DNA of 64,000 nucleotides, taken from NCBI RefSeq assembly GCF_001421745.1, contig NZ_LMKW01000011.1:1-64000 (forward strand), read 5' to 3'. Under the pieces are notes generated by a model, which saw only the letters and a program-made list of their open reading frames with translations, searched no databases and was not told where the DNA came from. This document shows, piece by piece, positions 37,459 to 45,702 of the stretch (positions within the stretch are counted from its first letter, which is position 1; every line of letters starts with the position of its first letter). This DNA comes from Sphingomonas sp. Leaf230 (lineage in GTDB: Bacteria > Pseudomonadota > Alphaproteobacteria > Sphingomonadales > Sphingomonadaceae). Both the position numbers and the translations under genes were made by a program.

Positions 37459-38687
37459 TCACGCGCAGAACATTTGGCGCGGGCGCTGGGGCGGCCTGCC
37501 TCGCCAGCATCGCACCAGCCGCGAAGGTCGCAAGCGGCGCGAGGCCATGGCCCTATCTAATCGGCGCGGACGTCTCGTGGATCCCGGAGGACGAGTTCGC
37601 CGGCGCGACGTATTTCGACTTTGGCGTGGCGAAGGACCCGCTCGAGATCCTCCGCGATGCCGGGTTCAACGCGATCAAGCTGCGACTCTTCGTTGATCCC
37701 GCGAAAGGGTATTCGAGTGGCAAGCCGGGCGGGCCGTGGTGCGACCTGCCGCGCACGATCGCGTTCGCCAAGCGGATCAAGGCCGCGGGTTTCGACCTGT
37801 CGCTGACGCTGCATTATTCGGACACCTGGGCGGACCCGCAGCATCAGGACAAGCCCGCCGCCTGGGCTGCACTCGCGTTCCCGCAACTGGTCGAGGCGGT
37901 CCACCGCCATACCGTCGACGCGCTGTCGGCGATGAAGCGGGCGGGCGCCGCCCCCGACCTGGTCGTGATCGGCAACGAGACGACCTTCGGCATGCTCTGG
38001 CCCGACGGACGCGTGCCGCTGACGATTCCAACCGGCAATCCGCAGACCGATGCGGTGCACATGAACGTGCCCGGCGCCGGCGGGTACGACCGGTTCGCGA
38101 TGCTGTTGAAGGCCGGGATCGCCGGCGCACGCGAAGCGACGCCAGAGGCGCGGGTGGCGGTGCACAATCATCTCGGGCGGCATTGGCCAATCGTCCGCTA
38201 CTGGATGGACAATCTGCTCCAGCGCGGCGTCAAATTCGATGCCACCGGCTTCTCCTGCTACCAGCAACAGGCGCAGGGCGACTGGGCGCGAACCTTTACC
38301 GAGTTCGCCAAGGCCTATCCCGACCACGGCTTTCTTTCGCTCGAATATTCGTCGCGCAAACGGTACGTGAACGACCTCGTCCACGCGCAGCCGCACGGCT
38401 GGGGCAGCTTCATCTGGGAGCCGACGCGGCACCAGGAAGCGATCTTCACGCATAACGGCACGCCCGCCGGCGAAGGGCCCAAGCCCGACCTCCTCTCGCA
38501 GGGGATCAACGCCGCCGAAGCGCCCGGCGCCGTGACAGCGCCAACCGCGCCGACACCACCGAACGGCACGACGCCGTCGACCGGTCATGGCGGCCGCTAC
38601 GACGCGGACCCCGAATTTCTCACCCTCTATCGGACGATGGCGCGCGATTACGGGCTCAGCCCTGCGCGTCCCAACAGGAGACTATAA
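37455..38687 (+). CDS. GH53 endo-beta-1,4-galactanase
   Basis: The 410-residue enzyme cuts the beta-1,4-galactan side chains of RG-I. It starts with a twin-arginine type signal MITRRTFGAGAGAACLASIA, then GADVSWIPEDEF, KLRLFVDP, LTLHYSDTWADPQHQ and the acid/base glutamate in VVIGNETTFGMLWPDG. The presumed nucleophile lies in GFLSLEYSS. An unusual Pro/Thr/Gly-rich stretch (APTAPTPPNGTTPSTG) sits near the C-terminus and may be a loop. It shares the ATGA overlap with GH35, so the galactanase-galactosidase pair is made together. Confidence 0.9.
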   Translation: MITRRTFGAGAGAACLASIAPAAKVASGARPWPYLIGADVSWIPEDEFAGATYFDFGVAKDPLEILRDAGFNAIKLRLFVDPAKGYSSGKPGGPWCDLPRTIAFAKRIKAAGFDLSLTLHYSDTWADPQHQDKPAAWAALAFPQLVEAVHRHTVDALSAMKRAGAAPDLVVIGNETTFGMLWPDGRVPLTIPTGNPQTDAVHMNVPGAGGYDRFAMLLKAGIAGAREATPEARVAVHNHLGRHWPIVRYWMDNLLQRGVKFDATGFSCYQQQAQGDWARTFTEFAKAYPDHGFLSLEYSSRKRYVNDLVHAQPHGWGSFIWEPTRHQEAIFTHNGTPAGEGPKPDLLSQGINAAEAPGAVTAPTAPTPPNGTTPSTGHGGRYDADPEFLTLYRTMARDYGLSPARPNRRL

Positions 38688-39800
38688 GTGGCTGCCCTCA
38701 CCCATAACGTACCGCGCGCGGACGTAACCGCCGCGATCGCGAAGCTGATGGACAACCTCGTCAACATCAAGGACGAGACCGGCGAGTTCCTGCTGCGCCT
38801 AGAAGACGGCCGGGTCATCGACACCAAGGGCTGGGCCGGCTGGGAATGGACCCACGGCGTCGGCCTGTTCGGGATGTGGCGCTATTACGAGCAGACCGGC
38901 GACGCGGGCGCGCTGGCAATCATCAAGCAGTGGTTCGAGGATCGTTTCGCCGAAGGCACGCCGACCAAGAACATCAACACCGTCGCGCCGTTCATCACGC
39001 TCGCCTATCTCTACGAACGCGAGCCGGATCCGCGCTACATCCCCTATCTCGACACCTGGGCCGAGTGGCTGATGGCGCCGGACGGGCTGCCCAAGACCGA
39101 GGAGGGCGGGTTCCAGCATATCGTCTACAATGACGAGAATCCGGGTGAGATGTGGGACGACACGCTGATGATGTCGGTGTTGCCGCTCGCCAAGATCGGC
39201 CTGCTGCTCAACCGCCCGCACTATGTCGAGGAGGCCAAGCGGCAGTTCCTCGTCCACATCAAATACCTGTTCGACAAGAAGACCGGGCTCTGGTTCCACG
39301 GCTGGGACTTCAACGGGCGGCATAATTTCGCCGAAGCGCTGTGGGCGCGCGGCAATTGCTGGGTGACGATCGCGATCCCGGAGATCATCGAAATCCTCGA
39401 ACTGCCGGTGGGCGATGCGTTCCGCACCTTCCTGATCGATACGCTCGCAGCGCAGGTGAAGACGCTGGCCGAGACGCAGGACGAGAGCGGCCTATGGCAC
39501 ACGCTGGTGATGGACCCGACCAGCTATCTCGAGGCATCGGCGACCGCGGGCTTCGCCTACGGCATCCTGAAGGGCGTCCGGAAGGGCTATCTGCCGCGCC
39601 ACTACGAAGCGGTCGGGATCAAGGCCGTGCAGGGCGTGCTCGCCAATATCGACGAGGCCGGCGAACTGAAGCAGGTCAGCTTCGGCACCGCGATGGGCGA
39701 CACGCAGCAATTCTACAAGGACATCGCGCTCACCTCGATGCCTTACGGCCAGAGCCTCGCGATGGTCGCGCTCGCCGAGTTCCTGCGGACCTATATCTGA
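38688..39800 (+). CDS. GH105 unsaturated rhamnogalacturonyl hydrolase
   Basis: The 370-residue alpha6/alpha6-barrel enzyme removes the delta-4,5-unsaturated galacturonate from the oligomers made by PL11 and PL26, releasing 4-deoxy-uronate for KduI and leaving a rhamnose end. Features are GWAGWEWTHGVGLFGMWRYYE, the catalytic aspartate region GEMWDDTLMMSVLPLAK, LWFHGWDF and ARGNCWV. There is no signal peptide, so it acts in the cytosol on imported oligomers. The start is GTG 38688, one codon after the GH53 stop, with AGGAGA upstream. Confidence 0.95.
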   Translation: MAALTHNVPRADVTAAIAKLMDNLVNIKDETGEFLLRLEDGRVIDTKGWAGWEWTHGVGLFGMWRYYEQTGDAGALAIIKQWFEDRFAEGTPTKNINTVAPFITLAYLYEREPDPRYIPYLDTWAEWLMAPDGLPKTEEGGFQHIVYNDENPGEMWDDTLMMSVLPLAKIGLLLNRPHYVEEAKRQFLVHIKYLFDKKTGLWFHGWDFNGRHNFAEALWARGNCWVTIAIPEIIEILELPVGDAFRTFLIDTLAAQVKTLAETQDESGLWHTLVMDPTSYLEASATAGFAYGILKGVRKGYLPRHYEAVGIKAVQGVLANIDEAGELKQVSFGTAMGDTQQFYKDIALTSMPYGQSLAMVALAEFLRTYI

Positions 39801-39802
39801 CC

Positions 39803-42370
39803 CTGCGGCGTGCCTTGTTCGCGGCCGCGCTGTGGCTCGGGGCACCAGCCTCGGCCGAGCCGGTCGCACGTCTCGTGTCGTTCGAGCCCGGGGCGGGTCT
39901 CGCACTGGCGGACGCGCAAGGCATCGCGCGCGTGGTGACCGCGCCGGGTGACCACGAGGTCGTCCGGATCGCCGCCGCCGACCTGACGAGCGACCTCCGG
40001 CGCGTGACCGGTGCCACGACGGCCAACGGCACGCAGATCTGGCTCGGCACGCTCGGTCGCAACCCCGCGATCGACCGGTTGGTCCGGCGTGGCATACTCG
40101 ACGTCTCGAAACTGCGCGACGCGTGGGAGAGTTTCGTGATCGCCACCGTCGCCAACCCCGCACCCGGTATCCCGGCAGTGCTGGTGATCGTCGGCAGCGA
40201 TCGTCGCGGGACCGCGTTCGGCGCGTACGAGCTGTCGCGCGCGATCGGTGTGTCGCCGTGGCATTGGTGGGCCGACGCCACGCCCGAGCATCACGCCGCG
40301 ATTTATGCGGCGACCGGTCTCCACCGCTTCGGGCCGCCGTCGGTCCGGTATCGCGGGATTTTCCTCAACGACGAGGACTGGGGGCTGCAACCCTGGGCTG
40401 TCGGCACGTTCGAGCCAGAGGCCGGCACGATCGGGCCGAAGACCTATGCCAAACTGTTCGAGCTCATGCTGCGGCTGAAGGCGAACATCGTCTGGCCAGC
40501 GATGCACAAGGTCACCGCGCCGTTCAACGCGAACCCCGAGAATGCGCGCCTGGCCGACCGCTATGCGATCGTCATGGGATCGAGCCATGCCGAGCCGATG
40601 CTGCGCAACAATGTCGGCGAATGGACGGCGCCAGCGACAGAGTTCAACTATTTGACCAACCCCGCCCGCGTCGCGGACTATTGGCGCACGCGCGTCAGGG
40701 CGAACGGCCAGTACGAGAGCGTCTGGACGCTCGGGATGCGCGGCATCCACGACAGCGGGATCGTCGGCCCGACCACCGACGATGCGCGCCAATCGTTGCT
40801 CGAACGCATCTTCGCCGACCAGCGCGCGATGCTGGCGCGCGGCGTGAACCGGGATCTGACGCGCGTCCCGCAGGTCTTCACGCCGTACAAGGAAGTCCTC
40901 GACGTATATCGCGGCGGGCTGAAGGTACCCGACGACGTCACGCTGATGTGGCCCGACGACAATTTCGGCTATATCCGCCACGTCCCCGATGCCGCCGAGC
41001 GCGCGCGAACGGGCGGATCGGGCATCTATTATCACTTGTCCTATCTCGGGGCGCCGCTGTCGTATCTCTGGCTGTCGACCACCCCGCCCGCGCTGATCCG
41101 CGAGGAACTGGGGCGGGCTTGGGATGCGGGCGCGCGGCGGATGTGGATCGCCAATGTCGGCGATCTCAAGCCCGCGGAACTCGCGACCGATTATTTCCTG
41201 CAGCTTGCGTGGGACGTTGCAGGCACGCGTGCGAAGCCGATCGATACGGTCGTCGCGGACTGGGCGGCGGGCACGGTTGGCGCCGATGTCGCGTCGGAGA
41301 TCGCCGCGATCATGGCCGAGCATCACCGGCTTAATTTCCAGCGCCGGCCCGAGCATCTGCAATGGTGGCTGCCCGGCGAACTCTCGAAGCCGAGCCCGCT
41401 TGCCCCTGCCGAGATCGCAACCCGCCTCGCCGCCTTCGATACGCTACGCGCACGCGTCCGGTCGATCGCGTCCCGCATTGCGTCCGACCGTCGCGACGCG
41501 TTCTTCGAACTGGTCGACTATCCGGTGACCGCGGCGGCGCTCGCGAACACGCGCGTGTTCGATGCCGAGGCGCATGACCGCCTGCGCGACACCGATCCGG
41601 TTGGTGCGGCAGTCGCTGGCGAGCGTTCGCGCGCAGCGGATGCTGAAATCACCGCGCTGACGAGCCGCTACAATAGCGAGATCGCCGGCGGGAAGTGGCA
41701 GGGGATGATGGCGGTCGAACCTGCCGACGGGCAATGGCGCCGTTACCGCTTGTCGGTTCCAATCCTGCCCGCCCCAACTGCACCTCCCCGGCGAAGGCCG
41801 GGGCCCAGTTGGAAGGTCCCTGGTGAGATCGCGCCGCCCTCCGTTACCTCAGTCGTTCCAACTGGGCCCCGGCCTTCGCCGGGGAACCGGGAGGTTTTGC
41901 CAACGGCAACGATCGTGATCGAGGCGGAAGAGGCAGAAGGTCCACACACCGGCTGGCGCGTGGTCGATGGCCTCGGCCGCAACGGCGCGGCGGTAGCGAC
42001 CAGCGTACCGGCGACGCTGTCGTATACTGTCACGCTCCCGCCCGGTCGCTGGCGGCTCGCAGCGGAAATCTTGCCGACCTATCCTACGACCGAAGGCGCC
42101 GACCTCGCGGTATCGGTCGCGATCGACGGCGGGCCGCCCGTACACGTCGGTGCTCCGCGCAAGACCGGCGACCGGGCATGGGCGCTCGCGGTGCTCGACA
42201 ACCGCCTCGACCTCACGCTCCCGACACCGCTTGCGGCCGGAGGGCACAGTGTGACGATCGGGATCGACGACCCCGCGATCCTGTTCGACGCGCTGCGCTT
42301 CGATCCGCTTCCCGCCCCCACTTCATCTCCAGCCAACGCCGGTACCCAAGGACTCTCGCATGGCCACTGA
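39803..42370 (+). CDS. GH115 alpha-glucuronidase, interrupted in-frame by a palindromic element
   Basis: The 855-residue exported enzyme belongs to GH115, which removes (4-O-methyl-)glucuronic acid from xylan or arabinogalactan. It shows VRYRGIFLNDEDWGLQPWA, KANIVWPAMHK, RYAIVMGSSHAEPMLRN, TLMWPDDNFGYIRH and the C-terminal GH115 beta-domain (IVIEAEEAEGPHTGWRVVDGLGRNG). About residues 661-695 are encoded by an inserted inverted repeat and read as foreign Pro/Arg-rich sequence. No ATG or GTG lies at the start; CTG 39803 gives a complete signal (MRRALFAAALWLGAPASA) and TTG 39815 is the standard alternative. It overlaps the transporter gene by 11 bases. Confidence 0.9.
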   Translation: MRRALFAAALWLGAPASAEPVARLVSFEPGAGLALADAQGIARVVTAPGDHEVVRIAAADLTSDLRRVTGATTANGTQIWLGTLGRNPAIDRLVRRGILDVSKLRDAWESFVIATVANPAPGIPAVLVIVGSDRRGTAFGAYELSRAIGVSPWHWWADATPEHHAAIYAATGLHRFGPPSVRYRGIFLNDEDWGLQPWAVGTFEPEAGTIGPKTYAKLFELMLRLKANIVWPAMHKVTAPFNANPENARLADRYAIVMGSSHAEPMLRNNVGEWTAPATEFNYLTNPARVADYWRTRVRANGQYESVWTLGMRGIHDSGIVGPTTDDARQSLLERIFADQRAMLARGVNRDLTRVPQVFTPYKEVLDVYRGGLKVPDDVTLMWPDDNFGYIRHVPDAAERARTGGSGIYYHLSYLGAPLSYLWLSTTPPALIREELGRAWDAGARRMWIANVGDLKPAELATDYFLQLAWDVAGTRAKPIDTVVADWAAGTVGADVASEIAAIMAEHHRLNFQRRPEHLQWWLPGELSKPSPLAPAEIATRLAAFDTLRARVRSIASRIASDRRDAFFELVDYPVTAAALANTRVFDAEAHDRLRDTDPVGAAVAGERSRAADAEITALTSRYNSEIAGGKWQGMMAVEPADGQWRRYRLSVPILPAPTAPPRRRPGPSWKVPGEIAPPSVTSVVPTGPRPSPGNREVLPTATIVIEAEEAEGPHTGWRVVDGLGRNGAAVATSVPATLSYTVTLPPGRWRLAAEILPTYPTTEGADLAVSVAIDGGPPVHVGAPRKTGDRAWALAVLDNRLDLTLPTPLAAGGHSVTIGIDDPAILFDALRFDPLPAPTSSPANAGTQGLSHGH
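41785..41885. repeat. 101-base inverted-repeat element inside the GH115 gene
   Basis: Two perfect 30-base arms (41785-41814 and 41856-41885) are separated by 41 bases. The left arm begins TCCCCGGCGAAGGCCGGGG and each arm has its own small hairpin (CCCCGGCGAAGGCCGGGG). It is inserted in the linker before the C-terminal domain and keeps the frame open. The structure resembles the other palindrome pairs of this window in plan but not in sequence, and recalls protein-coding palindromic elements known from Rickettsia. Confidence 0.9.
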
Positions 42371-43904
42371 TCCGATCGCCGCCAGTCCGGCAATGCCGCT
42401 CGCGCCTGCCCGTCCGGTACGCTGGTATAATCTGCTCGCCTACGGATCGAACGACGTGCTCGGCGCGGGGTCGATGGCGGTCATCAGCACGTGGATCCTG
42501 ATCTTCTATACCAGCTTCTGCGGACTGTCCGCGGCGCAGGCGACGATCATCTTCGGCGTCGCGCGCGTGCTGGACGCGTTCACCAGCCCGACGATCGGGC
42601 ACCTGTCGGACAATCTCGGGCGGAGCTGGCTGGGGCGCAAGTTCGGGCGGCGGCGATTCTTCATCCTCGCCGCGATCCCGCTGCTGCCGTCGTTCGCGAT
42701 CATGTGGGTCGCGGGGCAAGGCTTCTGGTATTACCTCGTGACGTACGTGCTGTTCGAGATGGTCTACGCGATGGAGATCATCCCGTACGAGACGCTCGCG
42801 TCGGAAATGGCGACCGACTACCGCACCAAGGCGAAGTTCGCCGGCGCGCGTATCCTGTGCGGCCAGTGCTCGGCGATCGCGGCGGCGTTCCTGCCGGGCT
42901 GGCTGATCGCGTATCTCGGACCGGATTCGCCCGACACGTATCTGTATATGGGCATGATCTTCTCGGTGCTGTTCATGGGTGCCGCGGGATTGCTGTACGC
43001 GTTCAGCTGGGAGCGGCAGCGGCCGGAGGGGCTCGACGAGGTCCAGGCCGTCGAGAAGCCGTCGCTCGGCGCGGCGTTCAAGGCGCTCTACCGCAACCTG
43101 TTTTCGACGCTGCGGATCCGCGCGTTTCGCCTGCATCTCGGCATGTATCTGGGCGGCTATATCAGCCAGGACATCTACAACGCCGCATTCACCTATTTCG
43201 TGATCTTCGCACTCGCGGGATCGACAGCGATTGTCGCGAACCTGGTCGGCGTGACGTACATCGTCCAGCTTGTCGCAGTGGTGCTCGCGATCAACTTTGC
43301 GTTGCGCCTGTCACCTGCCGCCGCCTACCGGTTCGCAGCGCTGAGTTTCGCGATCGGCGTGGTGATCTTCCTTGCGATGTACGCGGCGGGGTATACCGCG
43401 ACGTCAGCGCTGTTCTGGCTGCCGGTGGTGTTCGCGGGGCTCGGTCGCGGCGCGCTGAACTACATCCCGTGGGCGACGTACAACTATATGGCCGACGTCG
43501 ACGAGATCGTCACCGGGCGCCGTCGCGAAGGCGCGTTCGCCGGCGTGATGACGTTCGTGCGAAAGATGAGCCAGGCGCTGGCGGTGATCCTCGTCGGGCA
43601 GGTGATGCAGGCGTCGGGCTTCGTCTCGAAGGCGACCGCGCAGAGCCCGCAGGCGATCTACGCGATCGTCGCGGTGCTGGGTGCGGGGACGATCGCGATG
43701 CTGGTGTTCGGCGTGCTCGTATCGACGCGGTTCCGCCTGACGCCCGCCACGCATGCGATCCTGCTAGAGGAGATCGAGCATCTGCGGCGCGGCGAGCGGA
43801 CGCCATCGACGCCGGACAACGCGCGCGTAGTCGAGGACCTGTCGGGCTGGTCCTATGACCAGCTCTGGGGCAACAACCCCGTCGCGGCGGCTGGCACGCG
43901 GTGA
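42360..43904 (+). CDS. GPH-type MFS oligosaccharide/uronide transporter
   Basis: The 514-residue carrier has 12 membrane helices and the glycoside-pentoside-hexuronide:cation symporter pattern (YGSNDVLGAGSMAVISTWI, VARVLDAFTSPTIGHLSDN, GRRRFFILAAIPLL, PYETLASEMATDYRTKAKF). It probably carries unsaturated RG-I oligomers or uronides from periplasm to cytosol, where GH105 works. The gene begins in the last codons of GH115 and its stop overlaps the next gene's GTG. A C-terminal tail of about 60 residues (HLRRGERTPSTPDN) extends into the cytosol. Confidence 0.92.
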   Translation: MATDPIAASPAMPLAPARPVRWYNLLAYGSNDVLGAGSMAVISTWILIFYTSFCGLSAAQATIIFGVARVLDAFTSPTIGHLSDNLGRSWLGRKFGRRRFFILAAIPLLPSFAIMWVAGQGFWYYLVTYVLFEMVYAMEIIPYETLASEMATDYRTKAKFAGARILCGQCSAIAAAFLPGWLIAYLGPDSPDTYLYMGMIFSVLFMGAAGLLYAFSWERQRPEGLDEVQAVEKPSLGAAFKALYRNLFSTLRIRAFRLHLGMYLGGYISQDIYNAAFTYFVIFALAGSTAIVANLVGVTYIVQLVAVVLAINFALRLSPAAAYRFAALSFAIGVVIFLAMYAAGYTATSALFWLPVVFAGLGRGALNYIPWATYNYMADVDEIVTGRRREGAFAGVMTFVRKMSQALAVILVGQVMQASGFVSKATAQSPQAIYAIVAVLGAGTIAMLVFGVLVSTRFRLTPATHAILLEEIEHLRRGERTPSTPDNARVVEDLSGWSYDQLWGNNPVAAAGTR

Positions 43905-44869
43905 TCCTGCTCGCCGTTGCGTTGCTCGCCGGCGCAGCCTCGCCAGTCGCGCCGAAACCTCTGTTCCGTGATCCGGTGCACGACGGCGCCGCCGATCCCT
44001 CGACCGTCTACGATCCCGCCCGCCGCGAATGGGTGATGCTCTACACCAACCGCCGCGCCGACCTACCGATGGCCGACGCGAAGGACGTGCGCTGGGTGCA
44101 CGGTACTGCGATCGGCACCGCGCGATCGCGTGACGGCGTGCACTGGCGCTACGGGGGCACCGCAGCGATCCCCGCGTCCTGCACCGGCGCGACGCTGTGG
44201 GCGCCCGAAGTCCAGTATCTCGCGGGCCGGTGGCATATGTGGCTGACCGTCGTGCCGGGCGTCTTCCGCGACTGGAACGCGCCGCGGTTCATCGTCCACC
44301 TGACCTCGCGCGACCTGAAGCGCTGGACCTGCGGCGAGCGGCTGTCGCTCGACTCCGACCGGGTGATCGATGCGAGCGTCGCGGCACTGCCCGGTGGCGG
44401 TTATCGGCTCTGGTACAATGACGAGCGGCTGAACAAGGCGATCCGCTACGCCGACAGCGACGATCTGGTGCACTGGCGCGTGAAGGGCACGATCGTCGAA
44501 ACGCCCGGCGAGGGACCGAAAGCGTTCCGGTGGAGAGGCCGCTGGTGGCTGATCTCCGACGCGTGGAAGGGATTGCTCGCGATGCGCTCGACGGATGGCG
44601 AGCACTGGACGCGACAACCGGACTATCTGCTCGCAACGCCCGGCCGGGCCGAGACCGATCGCGCCAAGGGACAGCATCCCGACGTGATCGTCGCCGGCGA
44701 CCGGGCCTACATCGTCTATTTCGTCCAGCAGTCCGGCGAACCGCAGTCCGCGCGCGACCCGGAATGGCACCGCCGCAGCGTGCTGCAGATCGCCGAACTG
44801 AAGGAAAACGAGGGCATCCTCACGGTCGACCGCGACGCGCCGACCGTGATCCGGCTCGCGCGCCGCTAG
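43901..44869 (+). CDS. GH43/clan-F type glycoside hydrolase, exported
   Basis: The 322-residue five-bladed propeller starts at GTG 43901, which overlaps the transporter stop (GTGA), with the signal MILLAVALLAGAAS. Features are FRDPVHDGAADPSTVYDP (base Asp), WAPEVQYLAGRWHMWLT, DSDRVIDASVAALPGGGYRLWYND, a likely acid Glu in VETPGEGPKAF, and QHPDVIVAGDRAYIVYF. It looks like GH43-related enzymes acting on arabinan or galactan; the subfamily is unclear. The 3' end overlaps the convergent esterase by four bases, and no terminator was seen there. Confidence 0.8.
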   Translation: MILLAVALLAGAASPVAPKPLFRDPVHDGAADPSTVYDPARREWVMLYTNRRADLPMADAKDVRWVHGTAIGTARSRDGVHWRYGGTAAIPASCTGATLWAPEVQYLAGRWHMWLTVVPGVFRDWNAPRFIVHLTSRDLKRWTCGERLSLDSDRVIDASVAALPGGGYRLWYNDERLNKAIRYADSDDLVHWRVKGTIVETPGEGPKAFRWRGRWWLISDAWKGLLAMRSTDGEHWTRQPDYLLATPGRAETDRAKGQHPDVIVAGDRAYIVYFVQQSGEPQSARDPEWHRRSVLQIAELKENEGILTVDRDAPTVIRLARR

Positions 44870-45702
44870 TCGAGAAAGCCGACCTGCCGTAGCCACACTT
44901 CGCACAGCGTCGGCCAGATCGAGACGGGTAGCCCCTGCGTATCCAGCGCGAAACCATGCGGCGCGTCGGCGAAGACGTGGAGTTCGGCCGCACCGCCTGA
45001 GTCCTGCCACGCGGTGTGAAGCCGGCGGGCGTTCTCGACCGGGACGACGGGATCGTTGTCGGCGTAGACGATGAACGCAGGCGGCGGGGACGGCAGAAGT
45101 TGCGCATCGGGTTGCAGCCGATCGTACATCGCCTGTTTCTCGACCGGCGGCAGAGGCGGCTTGTCGGCGATGATCGTCCGTCCCGCCGCGTTGGTGGAGA
45201 TCGGGGCATAGCCAATAACCATCACGTCGGGCCGCGTCGGCGCGTCGGGATGACGCGATACCGGCGCCGTCCACCCGTCCGGATACGCCGCGGCGAGGCA
45301 GGCAGCCAGATGACCGCCCGACGACAATCCGACTGTGCCGAGCCCCGCCGCCGCCAGACCGCTTCCACGGATCAACCGCATAGCCTCGCGCGCGTCGTCG
45401 AGCGGTGCGGTGATGCCGTTGGCAGCATTGGGGAAGCGGTGGATCAGGACGAACGCGTGATAGCCGAGCCCCGTCAGCCAAGCGGCGACCTGCACCCCTT
45501 CCCTGCCCGCCATCAACTGCGTGTAGCCGCCGCCGCCAAGCACGAGCATCGCCCGGCCATTGGGCTTGGCGGCACGGAACCCGAGCAGCACCGGCTGGTC
45601 GACCGTCGTCACGACCGCAACCTCGGCCGCGACCGAAGTATCCTCGAACGTCACCGCGGGCTCGTCCGCCCACAGCGGCCACACATCATCTGCACCCAGC
45701 AT
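44866..45702 (-). CDS. Alpha/beta hydrolase (esterase-like) at the end of the rhamnose operon
   Basis: The 278-residue protein has the serine-hydrolase nucleophile in GLSSGGHLAACL, an oxyanion region LGGGGYTQLMAG, and Asp/His in YADNDPVVPVENA and ADAPHGFAL. It resembles the small exported esterase in the CE12 operon but has no signal peptide, so it should be cytosolic. ATG 45702 forms a TGATG overlap with the GH43 stop; GTG 45711 is an alternative. A role in removing acetyl or other esters from imported oligomers is plausible from position only. Confidence 0.8.
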   Translation of the reverse strand: MLGADDVWPLWADEPAVTFEDTSVAAEVAVVTTVDQPVLLGFRAAKPNGRAMLVLGGGGYTQLMAGREGVQVAAWLTGLGYHAFVLIHRFPNAANGITAPLDDAREAMRLIRGSGLAAAGLGTVGLSSGGHLAACLAAAYPDGWTAPVSRHPDAPTRPDVMVIGYAPISTNAAGRTIIADKPPLPPVEKQAMYDRLQPDAQLLPSPPPAFIVYADNDPVVPVENARRLHTAWQDSGGAAELHVFADAPHGFALDTQGLPVSIWPTLCEVWLRQVGFLD

